A stretch of 64,000 nt of DNA from RYN-230 sp963704995 (GTDB taxonomy: Bacteria; Actinomycetota; Actinomycetes; Streptosporangiales; Streptosporangiaceae), in NCBI GenBank assembly GCA_963704995.1, contig CAVPIM010000014.1, forward strand, positions 1 to 64,000, in the 5' to 3' direction. The stretch's first letter is position 1. The number at the start of each line of letters is the position of its first letter. The position numbers and the translations under genes were made by a program. A model generated the notes under the pieces. It saw nothing but the letters and a program-made list of their open reading frames with translations, searched no databases and was not told where the DNA came from. Positions 18,185-27,092 of the stretch are shown one piece after another.

Positions 18185-21100
18185 GGCTCGGCCTCCCGCA
18201 GCAGATCCGGCTGGACCGACCGGACCAGCAGCAGGCTGGCGGTCACCGCGGCCAGCACCAGCACGGCCAGCGCCGCCCCGACCAGCAGGGCCAGGCCGCC
18301 GATGGGCGGCACGTAGTCCAGCGGCGGGGCGGGCGGCTGGCTGATGAACTCGGGGACACTGCGGACCGCCAGCAGCGTGGCCGCGAGACCGGCGGCCAGC
18401 CCGATGACCACGCCAAAGCCGAGGACGATGGCCTGCTCGGCGAGCAGCGACGCGCGGATCGAGCGGCGCGGGACGCGGCTGGCCAGCAGGGCCGCGTACT
18501 CGTGCCTCCGCCTGCGGCCCGACGCGTACAGGCCGGTGATGGCGGCCCCCGCGGCCAGCGCGGCCGCCGCCGCCGCATCGGCCAGGAACAGCACGGTGGC
18601 CAGCGCGGGCCCCTGCCGGGTCAGCTGGGCCCGCGCCGAGGCGGCGCTGGTCACCCCGGTGATCCGTACCCCGGCCGCGCGCAGCGCGGGACGGATCCGG
18701 GCCAGCGCCCCCGGGGCCAGCCACACCTGCTGGCTGGCGTAGGCGGGCGTGCCTCCCGCGGCCCGCTCCGCGTAGGTCCGGTTGACGACGACCCCGCTGG
18801 CCGGCGCGCCCGGGATGGCCGCGGTGAGGGCCACCGCGCGGACGAACAGCGGGCTGCTGTCCAGGCCCGCGACCTGGGCCACGCGGGCACCGCCCGGCCA
18901 CACCGCCCGCGCGGCCAGGGCGGGCAGCGGGTACGGGCGGTCCACCGGGGCCGCACCGGGATTCAGCCCGGGCTGGGAGCGGAAGGACCAGACCAGGCCC
19001 GCCGGACCGGGCCTTAGGGAGCTGCCGGACCCCGCCCCGCTGGACCGCCACCGGCCGGGCGTGCTCAGCCCGGCCGCGGCCGGCGTCCACCGGCCGTGGC
19101 CGGCCCGCACGTCGATGCGGGTGATGGTGACCGATCCGGTGACCGATCCCGGGCTGATCACGGGACCCGACGGCGGGGGCGCGGCAATCGTCAGGTTGGC
19201 CAGCAGGCACGGGCAGCCGGTCAGCTGGGCGGTGGCCGTCCGTGAGCCGCGCACCGGGCCGAGGTACACCGGGGTCTGCCCGACCGCGCCCACCGCCCGC
19301 TCGTACACGTCGAGGATCAGGGTGCCGCCCGCGGGCTTGACCGCCCGGGCGTGGAAGCTGACCCGTACCTGGCTGCCGCGCAGCACGACCGGAGGCGGGG
19401 CGGGCGGGTCCAGTGCGCTGGTGAGCGACGGGAGCGGCCGGCCCGCGGCCCAGTAGGGCCGCCAGGCCGCGATGCGCGCGAACCGCTGCGGGTCGACCGC
19501 CATCAGGGTCTGCCCGGCGCTGCTGCCGGACAGCTGGGTGTACTGGTTGACGGCCATGGCCTGGCGCCCACCTGGATCAATCCGGTCCACGATCGCGCCC
19601 AGATCGTGACCGGCGGGCGGCACGACCGAGAGCACGGTGGCCGCGCCGACCCGGGCGTCCGCCACCGCCCTGATGTTGGCCACGCTGACCGACCAGATCC
19701 CGGCGGCGAATCCGGCCAGGGCGAACGCGGTGGCCAGCACGATCGTGGTGCGCATCCCGCCCGGCCTGCGGGCGACGTGCCGGAGGGCGAGGAAGGGCCC
19801 GATCCGGCCGCTGCTCTGGGTGGTACGGAACCCGGCCCGGCAGGCGATGATCAGCAGCCGGGACGCAGTCACCGCGACCGCGAGGCCCAGCAGCCCGGGC
19901 AGCAGCAGGCCGAGCACGCCGCGCCGGGCCGAGCCGATCTGGCCGCTGACCCGCAGTTCGATGAGCCCGGCCACGGCCGCGGTGATCAGGATGGCGTCCA
20001 GCACCCAGCCCCGCTGCGCCGCACCCCGGCTGGCCCGCTGCCACTGCTCCACCACCGACCGGCTCAGCGTCCGCCGGGCACTGGCCGCCACCGCGGCCAG
20101 GCCGCCGGCCGTCGCCACCGCGGCCGCCAGCCAGGACGTCCCGGGCAGCCCCACCGGAGTGCCGGGGCGGAAGAGGATGTGCCCCAGCCCGGTGGTGATC
20201 GCCCAGCCGGCCAGCACGCCGGCCGGCAGCGCCACGGCGAGCAGGAGCACCGGCTCGGCCAGGCTGAAGGTGAGGGTCCGCCAGCGGCCGCGGCCGCGCA
20301 TCTTGGCCAGGGCCACCTCGGGGCCCCGGGCTTCGGCGGCGTCCGCGACGATCAGGAACAGCAGCAGCCAGGCGAGCAGCAGCAGTTGCGCGGTGATCAG
20401 CACCACCGGAACCTCGATCGCCCGCCAGCTCGCCCGGACCGTGCCGAGGGTGGCCGGCAGGGAGGTGGTCGTCGTCGCGCCCTCACCGGTCAGCTGCCGG
20501 TTCAGCGTCATCCCGGTGACCGCGGTCCGCACGTGTGCGACATCACCGCCGGTGAGATGCCCGGGGAGCAGCGAGAAGTCTGCGTAGTCGGTGCCCTGGA
20601 CGGTGCCGGGGACCGCGCCCATCGTGGACAGCGGGGTGAACATCGTGTCGTAGGGGTTCGCGGGCCGGTTGGGGCCGTACGCGGTCTCGTAGGGAAAGTA
20701 GCGGTTGGCCGCGTCGAACCAGTAGCGGGTGCCCGCGGCCGTCACCGTGATCTGGTACTGGCCGGTGATGACCAGATGACCCCAGGCCGGCACGGCCAGG
20801 CGCTGGCCGGTGTGCCAGTGCAGCAGGAAGGCCAGGGACCGGCTCACCGCCACCTGGCGCGTCCCGCGGGGGCAGTGGCCGGACGTGAAGCGCAGGTGGG
20901 CGCAGACACCGGAGCGGTAGGCCAGGGGAACCGTCTGGCCGCCGGCCTGCACCGTGGTCTCGGCGGCCAGCACGGGTGGCCCGAACAGCCGGCTGAGGAC
21001 CGCCAGGCCGCCGAGATAGTGGGCCAGCAGCACCTGGGCTTGCTGGGCTACCCCGCCCACGGCGTCGACGGGGCCGGACTGGGCCACCTCCAGGCCGCGG

Positions 21101-21273
21101 CCGGCGGCGGGCGCCGCGCTCACCACGTCCTGCAGGACGGAGGACTGGGCCGCGGCGTAATAGGCGGGCCCGATGCTCACGGCCGCCACCGCCACCACCG
21201 CGACCAGGAGGATGTTCAGTGAGATCCCGGCGCGGTGCAGCAATCCCCGCACAGCGGCGAGCAGCCCCGTCAT
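18181..21273 (-). CDS. FtsX/MacB-type ABC permease, very large
   Basis: A 1030-residue membrane protein, first gene of the permease-ATPase-ATPase operon. An N-terminal helix (ISLNILLVAVVAVAAVSIGPAYY) is followed by an extracytoplasmic domain of about 240 residues and a first FtsX core (VPVVLITAQLLLLAWLLLFLIVADAAEARGPEVALAKMRGRG). A second block of helices and a second extracytoplasmic domain come next, and finally a terminal FtsX-like helix group (LALLVGAALAVLVLAAVTASLLLVRSV). This double-core plan matches actinobacterial permeases that act in mechanotransmission or lipid/lipoprotein handling rather than classical import. The substrate is unknown. The frame is intact over more than 3 kb. Confidence 0.9.
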   Translation of the reverse strand: MTGLLAAVRGLLHRAGISLNILLVAVVAVAAVSIGPAYYAAAQSSVLQDVVSAAPAAGRGLEVAQSGPVDAVGGVAQQAQVLLAHYLGGLAVLSRLFGPPVLAAETTVQAGGQTVPLAYRSGVCAHLRFTSGHCPRGTRQVAVSRSLAFLLHWHTGQRLAVPAWGHLVITGQYQITVTAAGTRYWFDAANRYFPYETAYGPNRPANPYDTMFTPLSTMGAVPGTVQGTDYADFSLLPGHLTGGDVAHVRTAVTGMTLNRQLTGEGATTTTSLPATLGTVRASWRAIEVPVVLITAQLLLLAWLLLFLIVADAAEARGPEVALAKMRGRGRWRTLTFSLAEPVLLLAVALPAGVLAGWAITTGLGHILFRPGTPVGLPGTSWLAAAVATAGGLAAVAASARRTLSRSVVEQWQRASRGAAQRGWVLDAILITAAVAGLIELRVSGQIGSARRGVLGLLLPGLLGLAVAVTASRLLIIACRAGFRTTQSSGRIGPFLALRHVARRPGGMRTTIVLATAFALAGFAAGIWSVSVANIRAVADARVGAATVLSVVPPAGHDLGAIVDRIDPGGRQAMAVNQYTQLSGSSAGQTLMAVDPQRFARIAAWRPYWAAGRPLPSLTSALDPPAPPPVVLRGSQVRVSFHARAVKPAGGTLILDVYERAVGAVGQTPVYLGPVRGSRTATAQLTGCPCLLANLTIAAPPPSGPVISPGSVTGSVTITRIDVRAGHGRWTPAAAGLSTPGRWRSSGAGSGSSLRPGPAGLVWSFRSQPGLNPGAAPVDRPYPLPALAARAVWPGGARVAQVAGLDSSPLFVRAVALTAAIPGAPASGVVVNRTYAERAAGGTPAYASQQVWLAPGALARIRPALRAAGVRITGVTSAASARAQLTRQGPALATVLFLADAAAAAALAAGAAITGLYASGRRRRHEYAALLASRVPRRSIRASLLAEQAIVLGFGVVIGLAAGLAATLLAVRSVPEFISQPPAPPLDYVPPIGGLALLVGAALAVLVLAAVTASLLLVRSVQPDLLREAEP

Positions 21274-21399
21274 GGTCAGCGATCTTAGGGAAGCCGGACC
21301 GCGGCCGCAGCACCGGCTGGCCGCCCAGGGTTCGGCTGGACGTTACGCCGGGCCCGCCCGCACGTCAGCGACAGGGTCCGCCCGCAGTTGACGCCGCGG

Positions 21400-21945
21400 T
21401 CAGGTGGAGGCCTCCGGTTCGGCCTGCCAGAAGGCGGACGGCAGTTCACCGGGCTCCGCCGCGGGGGCGAAGCCCGCCGCTCCCTCCCCCGCCAGGATCG
21501 AGTCCGCCACCTGGGACACCAGCGACCGGATCGTCGCGGCCGCGGCCCGGTTGAGCAGGGCACGGTCGAGGACCGCCCCCACGCTGCCCAGCGGCGGCCG
21601 GTACGCGCCGGTCAGGGTCAGCGTGCTGTGCTCCTCACCGCTGGGCGTGAGGACCAGGTTGGCGTCCAGCACCGGGAACAGCCGCCCGGCCGCCCCGGTG
21701 GCCTCCCAGCGCAGCGGCAGCACCATGGTGTCGTCCCGCGGTACCGGCTCCAGCATCTGCACCCGGACGAGCTTGGACGCGCCGAGCACCGCGCCGAACG
21801 GCCCGACCCGGATCAGCCCGTCCAGCCCCTCCGCATAGGCCTTCGCCGACGGGCCGGTCAGCCACGCCCCGTTGCCCAGCACCGCCAGCCGGGCCCGGGC
21901 GCGGGCAAAGCCCACGCTCAGCCTGACCTCGTGGCTCGCGAACAT
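21400..21945 (-). CDS. SRPBCC-like hypothetical protein
   Basis: A 181-residue soluble protein starting at ATG 21945. Features are an alternating hydrophobic pattern (LSVGFARARARLAVLGNGAWL), a central VRVQMLEPVPRDDTMVLPLRWEA, and a last helix (LLNRAAAATIRSLVSQVADSIL). The pattern resembles START/SRPBCC hydrophobic-ligand proteins, but I see no diagnostic motif, so the family is tentative. It lies 126 bases downstream of the permease start and 81 bases from the YbhN-like gene on the same strand. Operon membership is uncertain. Confidence 0.6.
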   Translation of the reverse strand: MFASHEVRLSVGFARARARLAVLGNGAWLTGPSAKAYAEGLDGLIRVGPFGAVLGASKLVRVQMLEPVPRDDTMVLPLRWEATGAAGRLFPVLDANLVLTPSGEEHSTLTLTGAYRPPLGSVGAVLDRALLNRAAAATIRSLVSQVADSILAGEGAAGFAPAAEPGELPSAFWQAEPEAST

Positions 21946-22026
21946 GCCCCTAAGTGAGCCATCCGGAGGGACCGGGCACGAGGGACTAAAGTCCCTGACG
22001 GGCCGCCGAAGGGCACCCGGCGGGAC

Positions 22027-24474
22027 TCAGAGAGCCTGGCGCCGGCGAAGGTAGGTGAAGGCGGCCCAGCCGACCGGGACCGGCAGCCAGAAGGTGAGCA
22101 GCCGGAACAGCAGCACGGCGCTGACCGCCGTGGCGGCCGCCATCCCGGTCGCCGTGAGCCCGGCCGCCAGGGCGGCCTCGACCGCACCGAGCCCGCCGGG
22201 GGTGGGCACCACGGAGCCCAGGGCACTGCCGGTCAGGTACACCACGGCGGCGGTGGTGAGCGGCAGCGACCCGCCGAAAGCGCGGACGCAGGCGTCCAGG
22301 CACAGGACGTAGCAGGCGGTGAGCATGAGCGCGCCGCCGATGCCCTCCGCCAGTTTGCGCGGCTGCTGGAGCACCTCGAGCAGGCGCGGCAGCACCTCCC
22401 CGAGCGCCGGGGCGAACCGGGCCCGGAGCAGCCGCCGGCCGCGCGGCACCGCCGCTACCGCGAGCGCCGCCACGACGAGCCCGGCAATCACGAAGTAGGC
22501 CCAGGTGGGCGGGCGCAGCGAGTGGCTCCGCGCGCCAGTGATGGCCACGAAGACGACCAGCAGCAGTATGTGCAGGACGAACGCCACCACCTGGGCGACG
22601 CCCACGCTGGCCGCCGCCACGGCCGGGGGCACCTTGTTGCGCTGCAGGTAACGGACGTTCAGCGCGGCGCCGCCGACCGCGGCCGGCGTGACCAGGGTGA
22701 CGAACGACCCGGCCAGCTGGGCCAGCATGGTCTGGATGAATTTCAGCCGTCCCGGAACGAACCCGGACAGCGACCAGGCGGCGGCGACGTAGGTCAGCGC
22801 CGACAGGCCCAGGGCCACCAGTATCCACAGCGGCGCGGCCTGCCTGAGCAGGGTCTCGAAGTTGACCTGACCGAGCTGGACGATCAGCAGGTAGCCCGCG
22901 AGGATGGTGGCCACCAGCGTGATCAGGCTGCGGAGCCGGATTCGTTCCAGCTGGACAGGCGGGACCTCGGCCACGTCGTGCGGAGCGGTGGCCAGCAGCC
23001 GCCTGCGGAGCGCGGGCAGCACGTCCTTGTCCCGGCGCAGCGCGGACCGGGTCGAGCGGGCGAGCACCACCGGCTGCAGCAGCGGGACCAGGGTCACCAG
23101 CTCAGCGGGCCCGACTTTGCTCAGCGCGAGGTCCGCGGCCCGGTCCGGCCCGACCAGCGCGGCGAGCTCGGCGAGCAGCTGGGACAGGTCCAGCCGCAGC
23201 TGCAGATCACTGGCGGCCACGTCCCCGCTGCCCGGGTCGAGCAGGATGACCTGGCCGTCGCCGCCGACGAGGATCCGGTCCGAGGTCAGCTGCCGGTGGG
23301 CGACCCGGTGCGCGTGCAGCCGGAGCACCGCATCCCACACTGACTCCAGCTGGGCGTCGGTCAGCGTCCCGTCGAACTCGGCCAGGGAAGTTCCGTGATA
23401 GTCGTCGGTGGCCAGCACGAGGGCCTCCGGGCCGACCCGCAGCAGGGCCCGCAGCCGGGGCGTCGACACCCCCGCGTCCTCCACCGCGTACGTGAGCAGC
23501 GCCGTCCGCTCCGCCGCCAGGTCGGTGGTCAGCGGCGCCCGCCGGGAGACCTGCCCGCGCAGCCGGACCAGCCGGTACACGCGGTAGAGCGCGCCCGCTG
23601 CCTGCTGATCGCGGTCGAACACCCGCACGTCGAGCCGCTCACCGCTGCGGCTGACGGCCGCGTACCGCCGCGAGGCCGCGCCCGCCCCGTCCACCCGGCG
23701 CAACTCGGTCACCGGCAGGCCGGCCGCGGCGAGCGCGGCGGCGATCGCCTCGCCTGCGGGCCGCTGCGACATGGAACCTGCGGCATAGCGCACCGCGAGC
23801 CCGATCGCGCGGCCCAGCAGGAGGGTTATCAGCACCGAGAGCACGGTGGTGCGCAGGGTGGCCAGGCTGGCCACCGCGTACACCCCGAGGGTCAGCCACA
23901 GGGCATTGCGCCAGCGAGGGCGCCCGCTGAGGTCGATGATCGTGGTGTAGGCCACCAGGCCGGCCAGGTACCCGTCCAGCAGCGCAAAGTGATTCGCACC
24001 GGGCGAGGACATGGCGATCGCCCGGTAGAGCTGGTCCCCGATGCTGCTGCGCAGCACGAGCCCGGTGAGGCCGACCACGACGGCCGTCGCGACGCCGGTG
24101 ACCACCGCCTCGCCCAGCCGCCGGGCCTGGTGGCGGACGAGCTGCCGGGCGGCCAGCGCCACCGGCAGGAGCACCAGGACCAGGATCGCGAGGATGCGGA
24201 GTGTGGACAGAATCTCGTGCGGCAGCCGGCGGCTCGCCTTGACGACGTCGGTCTCCACGCCGGTCGTGGTGGCCTTGGCCAGCAGGCCCGCCGTCACCAG
24301 CACGGCTATCCCGAAGAACGCGGCCGCACAGCGCAGGAGGTCGCCCGGGCGGCGGATCCGGCGGGCCAGGTCATCCTCGACCTGAACCCCGGAGCCGGGA
24401 ACCGGCGCGGCACCAGCAGGCCCACCGGCAGGCGCCGCGCCCGGTGGCGGAGGCGTCCGCTTGGGTGTCGTCAC
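22027..24474 (-). CDS. YbhN/MprF-flippase-like membrane protein with embedded degenerate kinase-like domain
   Basis: An 815-residue membrane protein in three parts. The N-terminal third has about six or seven helices. The middle (about 230-470) is a cytosolic domain resembling aminoglycoside/lipopolysaccharide-type kinases: YRVYRLVRLRGQ, LRLHAHRVAHRQLTSDRILVGGDGQVILLDPGSGDV. Here HRQL stands for HRDL and DPG for DFG, so the catalytic Asp is missing and catalysis is doubtful. The C-terminal third is the lysylphosphatidylglycerol-synthase-type integral domain (AQLAGSFVTLVTPAAVGGAALNVRYLQRN, TGSALGSVVPTPGGLGAVEAALAAGL), the UPF0104 flippase signature. A role in lipid translocation is inferred. 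It is upstream-neighboured by the FHA-ABC exporter on the same strand, 49 bases away. Confidence 0.88.
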   Translation of the reverse strand: MTTPKRTPPPPGAAPAGGPAGAAPVPGSGVQVEDDLARRIRRPGDLLRCAAAFFGIAVLVTAGLLAKATTTGVETDVVKASRRLPHEILSTLRILAILVLVLLPVALAARQLVRHQARRLGEAVVTGVATAVVVGLTGLVLRSSIGDQLYRAIAMSSPGANHFALLDGYLAGLVAYTTIIDLSGRPRWRNALWLTLGVYAVASLATLRTTVLSVLITLLLGRAIGLAVRYAAGSMSQRPAGEAIAAALAAAGLPVTELRRVDGAGAASRRYAAVSRSGERLDVRVFDRDQQAAGALYRVYRLVRLRGQVSRRAPLTTDLAAERTALLTYAVEDAGVSTPRLRALLRVGPEALVLATDDYHGTSLAEFDGTLTDAQLESVWDAVLRLHAHRVAHRQLTSDRILVGGDGQVILLDPGSGDVAASDLQLRLDLSQLLAELAALVGPDRAADLALSKVGPAELVTLVPLLQPVVLARSTRSALRRDKDVLPALRRRLLATAPHDVAEVPPVQLERIRLRSLITLVATILAGYLLIVQLGQVNFETLLRQAAPLWILVALGLSALTYVAAAWSLSGFVPGRLKFIQTMLAQLAGSFVTLVTPAAVGGAALNVRYLQRNKVPPAVAAASVGVAQVVAFVLHILLLVVFVAITGARSHSLRPPTWAYFVIAGLVVAALAVAAVPRGRRLLRARFAPALGEVLPRLLEVLQQPRKLAEGIGGALMLTACYVLCLDACVRAFGGSLPLTTAAVVYLTGSALGSVVPTPGGLGAVEAALAAGLTATGMAAATAVSAVLLFRLLTFWLPVPVGWAAFTYLRRRQAL

Positions 24475-24523
24475 CTCACGATCGTTTCACCCGGTCCGGG
24501 TGGCACAGCGGCGCGGGACCTGA

Positions 24524-26869
24524 TCAGCGCCGCTTGCGGCCCGGGCTGAGGCCGACCAGGCGCCGCCAGGCGATGATGGTGAAGATCAGCGCCAGCAGGA
24601 CCATCAGCCCCATGTCCATCAGCCAGACGACCGGTTTGTGTTCCCAGACCGGGTCCGGGAGCCCGCTGACCGGCGGCGAGATCACGTTCAGCTTGACCGT
24701 CGAGGCGGTGGACGCGAAACCCCACCGGGACGGGGCGATCCAGGACAGCTGGTTCAGCCCGACCTTGCCGTTCAGCGGCAGCACCCCGCCGGACAGGATG
24801 ACCTGGGCGATGGCCAGCATGACCAGCAGCGGCATGGCCTTCTCGGACGTGCTCACGAGGGAGGAGACCAGCAGGCCCAGGGCCATCGAGGCCAGCGACA
24901 GCACCACGATCGCGAGGATGATCTCCAGGAGCGGTGCCGACTTCAGCAGGGAGCCGTGCGCGGGCATCTGCCGCCCGGTCAGGCCCAGCACGACCAGCAG
25001 CAGCGCCTGGAGCCCGCTGATGACCCCCAGCACAATGATCTTGGAGAACAGGTAGGTGCCGGACGACAGCCCGGCGGCCCGTTCCCGGGCGTAGATAGAT
25101 CGTTCCTTGACCAGCTCGCGGACCGAGTTGGCCGCCCCGATGAAACAGGCCCCGATGATCAGGACCAGGAGCAGGGATTCGGCATCGCCGTTGGTTCCCG
25201 GTTTCCCGGCCAGGCCTTCCGGCGAGGGGACGGCCCGCAACAGCAGCCCGATCACGATGGGCATGATGCCCAGCACCGCCAGGTAGCTGCGGTCGGAGGC
25301 GATGACCGCCAGGTAGCGGCGGCACAGGGTCGAGACCTGCTTGAGCGGCCCGCGGGGTGAGGGCGGCCGGCCCGGGGACTCGCGGGCACCCTCGGGGACC
25401 CGCTGGGCCAGCCCGCCCGCCACGTGCTCGGCGTAATAGGGTGACCGCCTGAAATCCCCGGCCCAGTCCCGGTCCGGCTCGGCGTCGAAAGCCTGGAAGA
25501 CCTCGGCCCAGTCCGTCTTCCCGAAGTAGCGCAGGCCCTCGGCGGGCGGGCCGTAGAAGGCCACCCGGCCCCCCGGGACCAGCACGAGCAGGCGGTCGCA
25601 CACGCCCAGGTTGGCCACGCTGTGCGTGACGATGATGACGGTCCGGCCGTCTTTGGCCAGGCCGCTCATCAGCTCCATCACGGACTTGTCCAGCCCGGGG
25701 TCCAGGCCGGACGTGGGCTCGTCCAGGAACAGCAGGGACGGCTTGGTGAGCAGCTCGAGCGCCACGTTGACCCGCTTCTGCTGGCCGCCGGACATGGCCC
25801 CGGTCCGGGTTCCGCAGTGTGCCGTGAGCGCGAGCTCGTCGATGACCTCATCCACCCGGCGGTCCCGCTCCGCCCGTGAGGTGTCGCCGGGAAACCGCAG
25901 CTCGGCGGCGTAGCGCAGCGCCCGCTTGGGCTTGAGCTGGGCGTGCAGGATGTTGTCCTGGGGCACCAGGCCGATCCGGTGCCGCAGCTCCGCGTAGTGG
26001 GTGTACAGGTCGCGGTTGTCGTACAGGACGGTGCCCTCGGTCGCGGGGCGCATGCCGGTCAGCGCGCCGAGCAGGGTTGACTTCCCGGCGCCGCTCGGGC
26101 CGATGACCCCGACCAGGGATCTCTCCGGGATCGGGAAGCTCACGTGGTCGAGCAGGATCTTGCCGCTGGACAGGCGCACCGTGAGGTCCTGGGCGACGAG
26201 CGAGACATCGCCCTCGTCGATGAACTCGCGGAGTTCGTCGCCGAAAAGGCGGAAGGTAGCGCGGCCGATGCCGATGAGGTCCTGATCGGTGACCGTGGTG
26301 GCACTGGCGATCCGGCGGCCATTCACGAACGTGCCGTTGTGACTGCCCAGGTCGGCGATCTCGTACCGGCCGTCACCCAGGTTGCGCAGTTCCGCGTGTA
26401 CCCGGGACACGCTGAGGTCGGGGACGACCAGGTCGTTGCTGGGGTCCCGGCCGATCCGCAGCAGCCGGGTGGGCGCGCGCATCACCGAGGTGGGACGGCG
26501 GTCCACGCTGCTCATCCCGGTATTCAGGGCGGTCTGCCCGCCGCCCCGGTTCACCGAGCACATCATCACCGGCCCGTCGTCAGGATGACCGAGCCGCAGG
26601 ACGCAGTTCTGGGTGATCTCGATCTTGCCGATGCGCCGGGTCCCGAGGAAGGTCCCGTTCGTGCTCCCGGCGTCCTCGAGGACCCATGCGTCGCGGTCGA
26701 CCCGGAGCACGGCGTGCCGCCACGAGACGCGGGAGTCGTTGATGACGATCTCGGAGCGGGGATCACGGCCGACCCGGTACTGCGAGCCAGCGCGCAGCGT
26801 CTGGTCGGATCCCTGGGTCTTCACCACAAGCACCGGGGCATCCGGCGGCGACACAAGACGCTCGTTCAT
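24524..26869 (-). CDS. FHA-FHA-ABC exporter (Rv1747-like)
   Basis: A 781-residue half-transporter. FHA1 spans about residues 15-100 (GRDPRSEIVINDSRVSWRHA, DAGSTNGTFLG), FHA2 about 130-210 (IGRDPSNDLVVPDLSVSRVHAE, LGSHNGTFVNGR). The ABC domain has Walker A GPSGAGKST (258-266), signature MSGGQQKRVNVALEL and Walker B LLFLDEPTSGLD. Six helices of the ABC-2/ABCG type complete it. Thr residues in the inter-FHA linker (RRPTSVMRAPTRLL) are candidate phospho-sites. In M. tuberculosis the like protein Rv1747 is phosphorylated by the adjacent kinase PknF and exports cell-wall glycolipid. Here a membrane Ser/Thr kinase gene lies directly divergent, so the same control is likely. Confidence 0.93.
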   Translation of the reverse strand: MNERLVSPPDAPVLVVKTQGSDQTLRAGSQYRVGRDPRSEIVINDSRVSWRHAVLRVDRDAWVLEDAGSTNGTFLGTRRIGKIEITQNCVLRLGHPDDGPVMMCSVNRGGGQTALNTGMSSVDRRPTSVMRAPTRLLRIGRDPSNDLVVPDLSVSRVHAELRNLGDGRYEIADLGSHNGTFVNGRRIASATTVTDQDLIGIGRATFRLFGDELREFIDEGDVSLVAQDLTVRLSSGKILLDHVSFPIPERSLVGVIGPSGAGKSTLLGALTGMRPATEGTVLYDNRDLYTHYAELRHRIGLVPQDNILHAQLKPKRALRYAAELRFPGDTSRAERDRRVDEVIDELALTAHCGTRTGAMSGGQQKRVNVALELLTKPSLLFLDEPTSGLDPGLDKSVMELMSGLAKDGRTVIIVTHSVANLGVCDRLLVLVPGGRVAFYGPPAEGLRYFGKTDWAEVFQAFDAEPDRDWAGDFRRSPYYAEHVAGGLAQRVPEGARESPGRPPSPRGPLKQVSTLCRRYLAVIASDRSYLAVLGIMPIVIGLLLRAVPSPEGLAGKPGTNGDAESLLLVLIIGACFIGAANSVRELVKERSIYARERAAGLSSGTYLFSKIIVLGVISGLQALLLVVLGLTGRQMPAHGSLLKSAPLLEIILAIVVLSLASMALGLLVSSLVSTSEKAMPLLVMLAIAQVILSGGVLPLNGKVGLNQLSWIAPSRWGFASTASTVKLNVISPPVSGLPDPVWEHKPVVWLMDMGLMVLLALIFTIIAWRRLVGLSPGRKRR

Positions 26870-27092
26870 TTGCCTAGTCTATGGCGATTCAAGCCGCGGT
26901 AATATAGCGGTCCCCGGCATCCGGCCTGCACGGGTTACGCCGACTTTGCCCGGTTATGGGGGGCGTAGTCCTGTCCGGAATGCCCGAAACTGAATCCTTC
27001 AGCGCGAATGGCCCGTAACGAGCAGAATGCAAGGCGCGCACCCGGGGAAGTGCGGTCGAGAGCAGGATCGGCAGGCGAGCGCTGGAGGCGTG
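26870..27092. promoter_or_regulatory. Divergent control region between FHA-ABC and kinase genes
   Basis: About 220 bases. For the leftward gene, a TATATT (read on the minus strand, complement of 26904-26909 area) and a TAGACT close to the start are candidate -10 boxes. CTGAATCCTTCAG near 26990 is a short inverted repeat (CTGAA/TTCAG) upstream of the kinase and could be an operator. GGAGG at 27084-27088 is the kinase ribosome site. A shared divergent promoter would co-regulate kinase and substrate. Confidence 0.4.

Noticed and set aside
19351..21222. A 623-residue rightward frame opposite the FtsX-type permease
   Set aside because: It is Gln/Arg/Gly-rich without hydrophobic or domain structure; the opposite frame is a clear permease.
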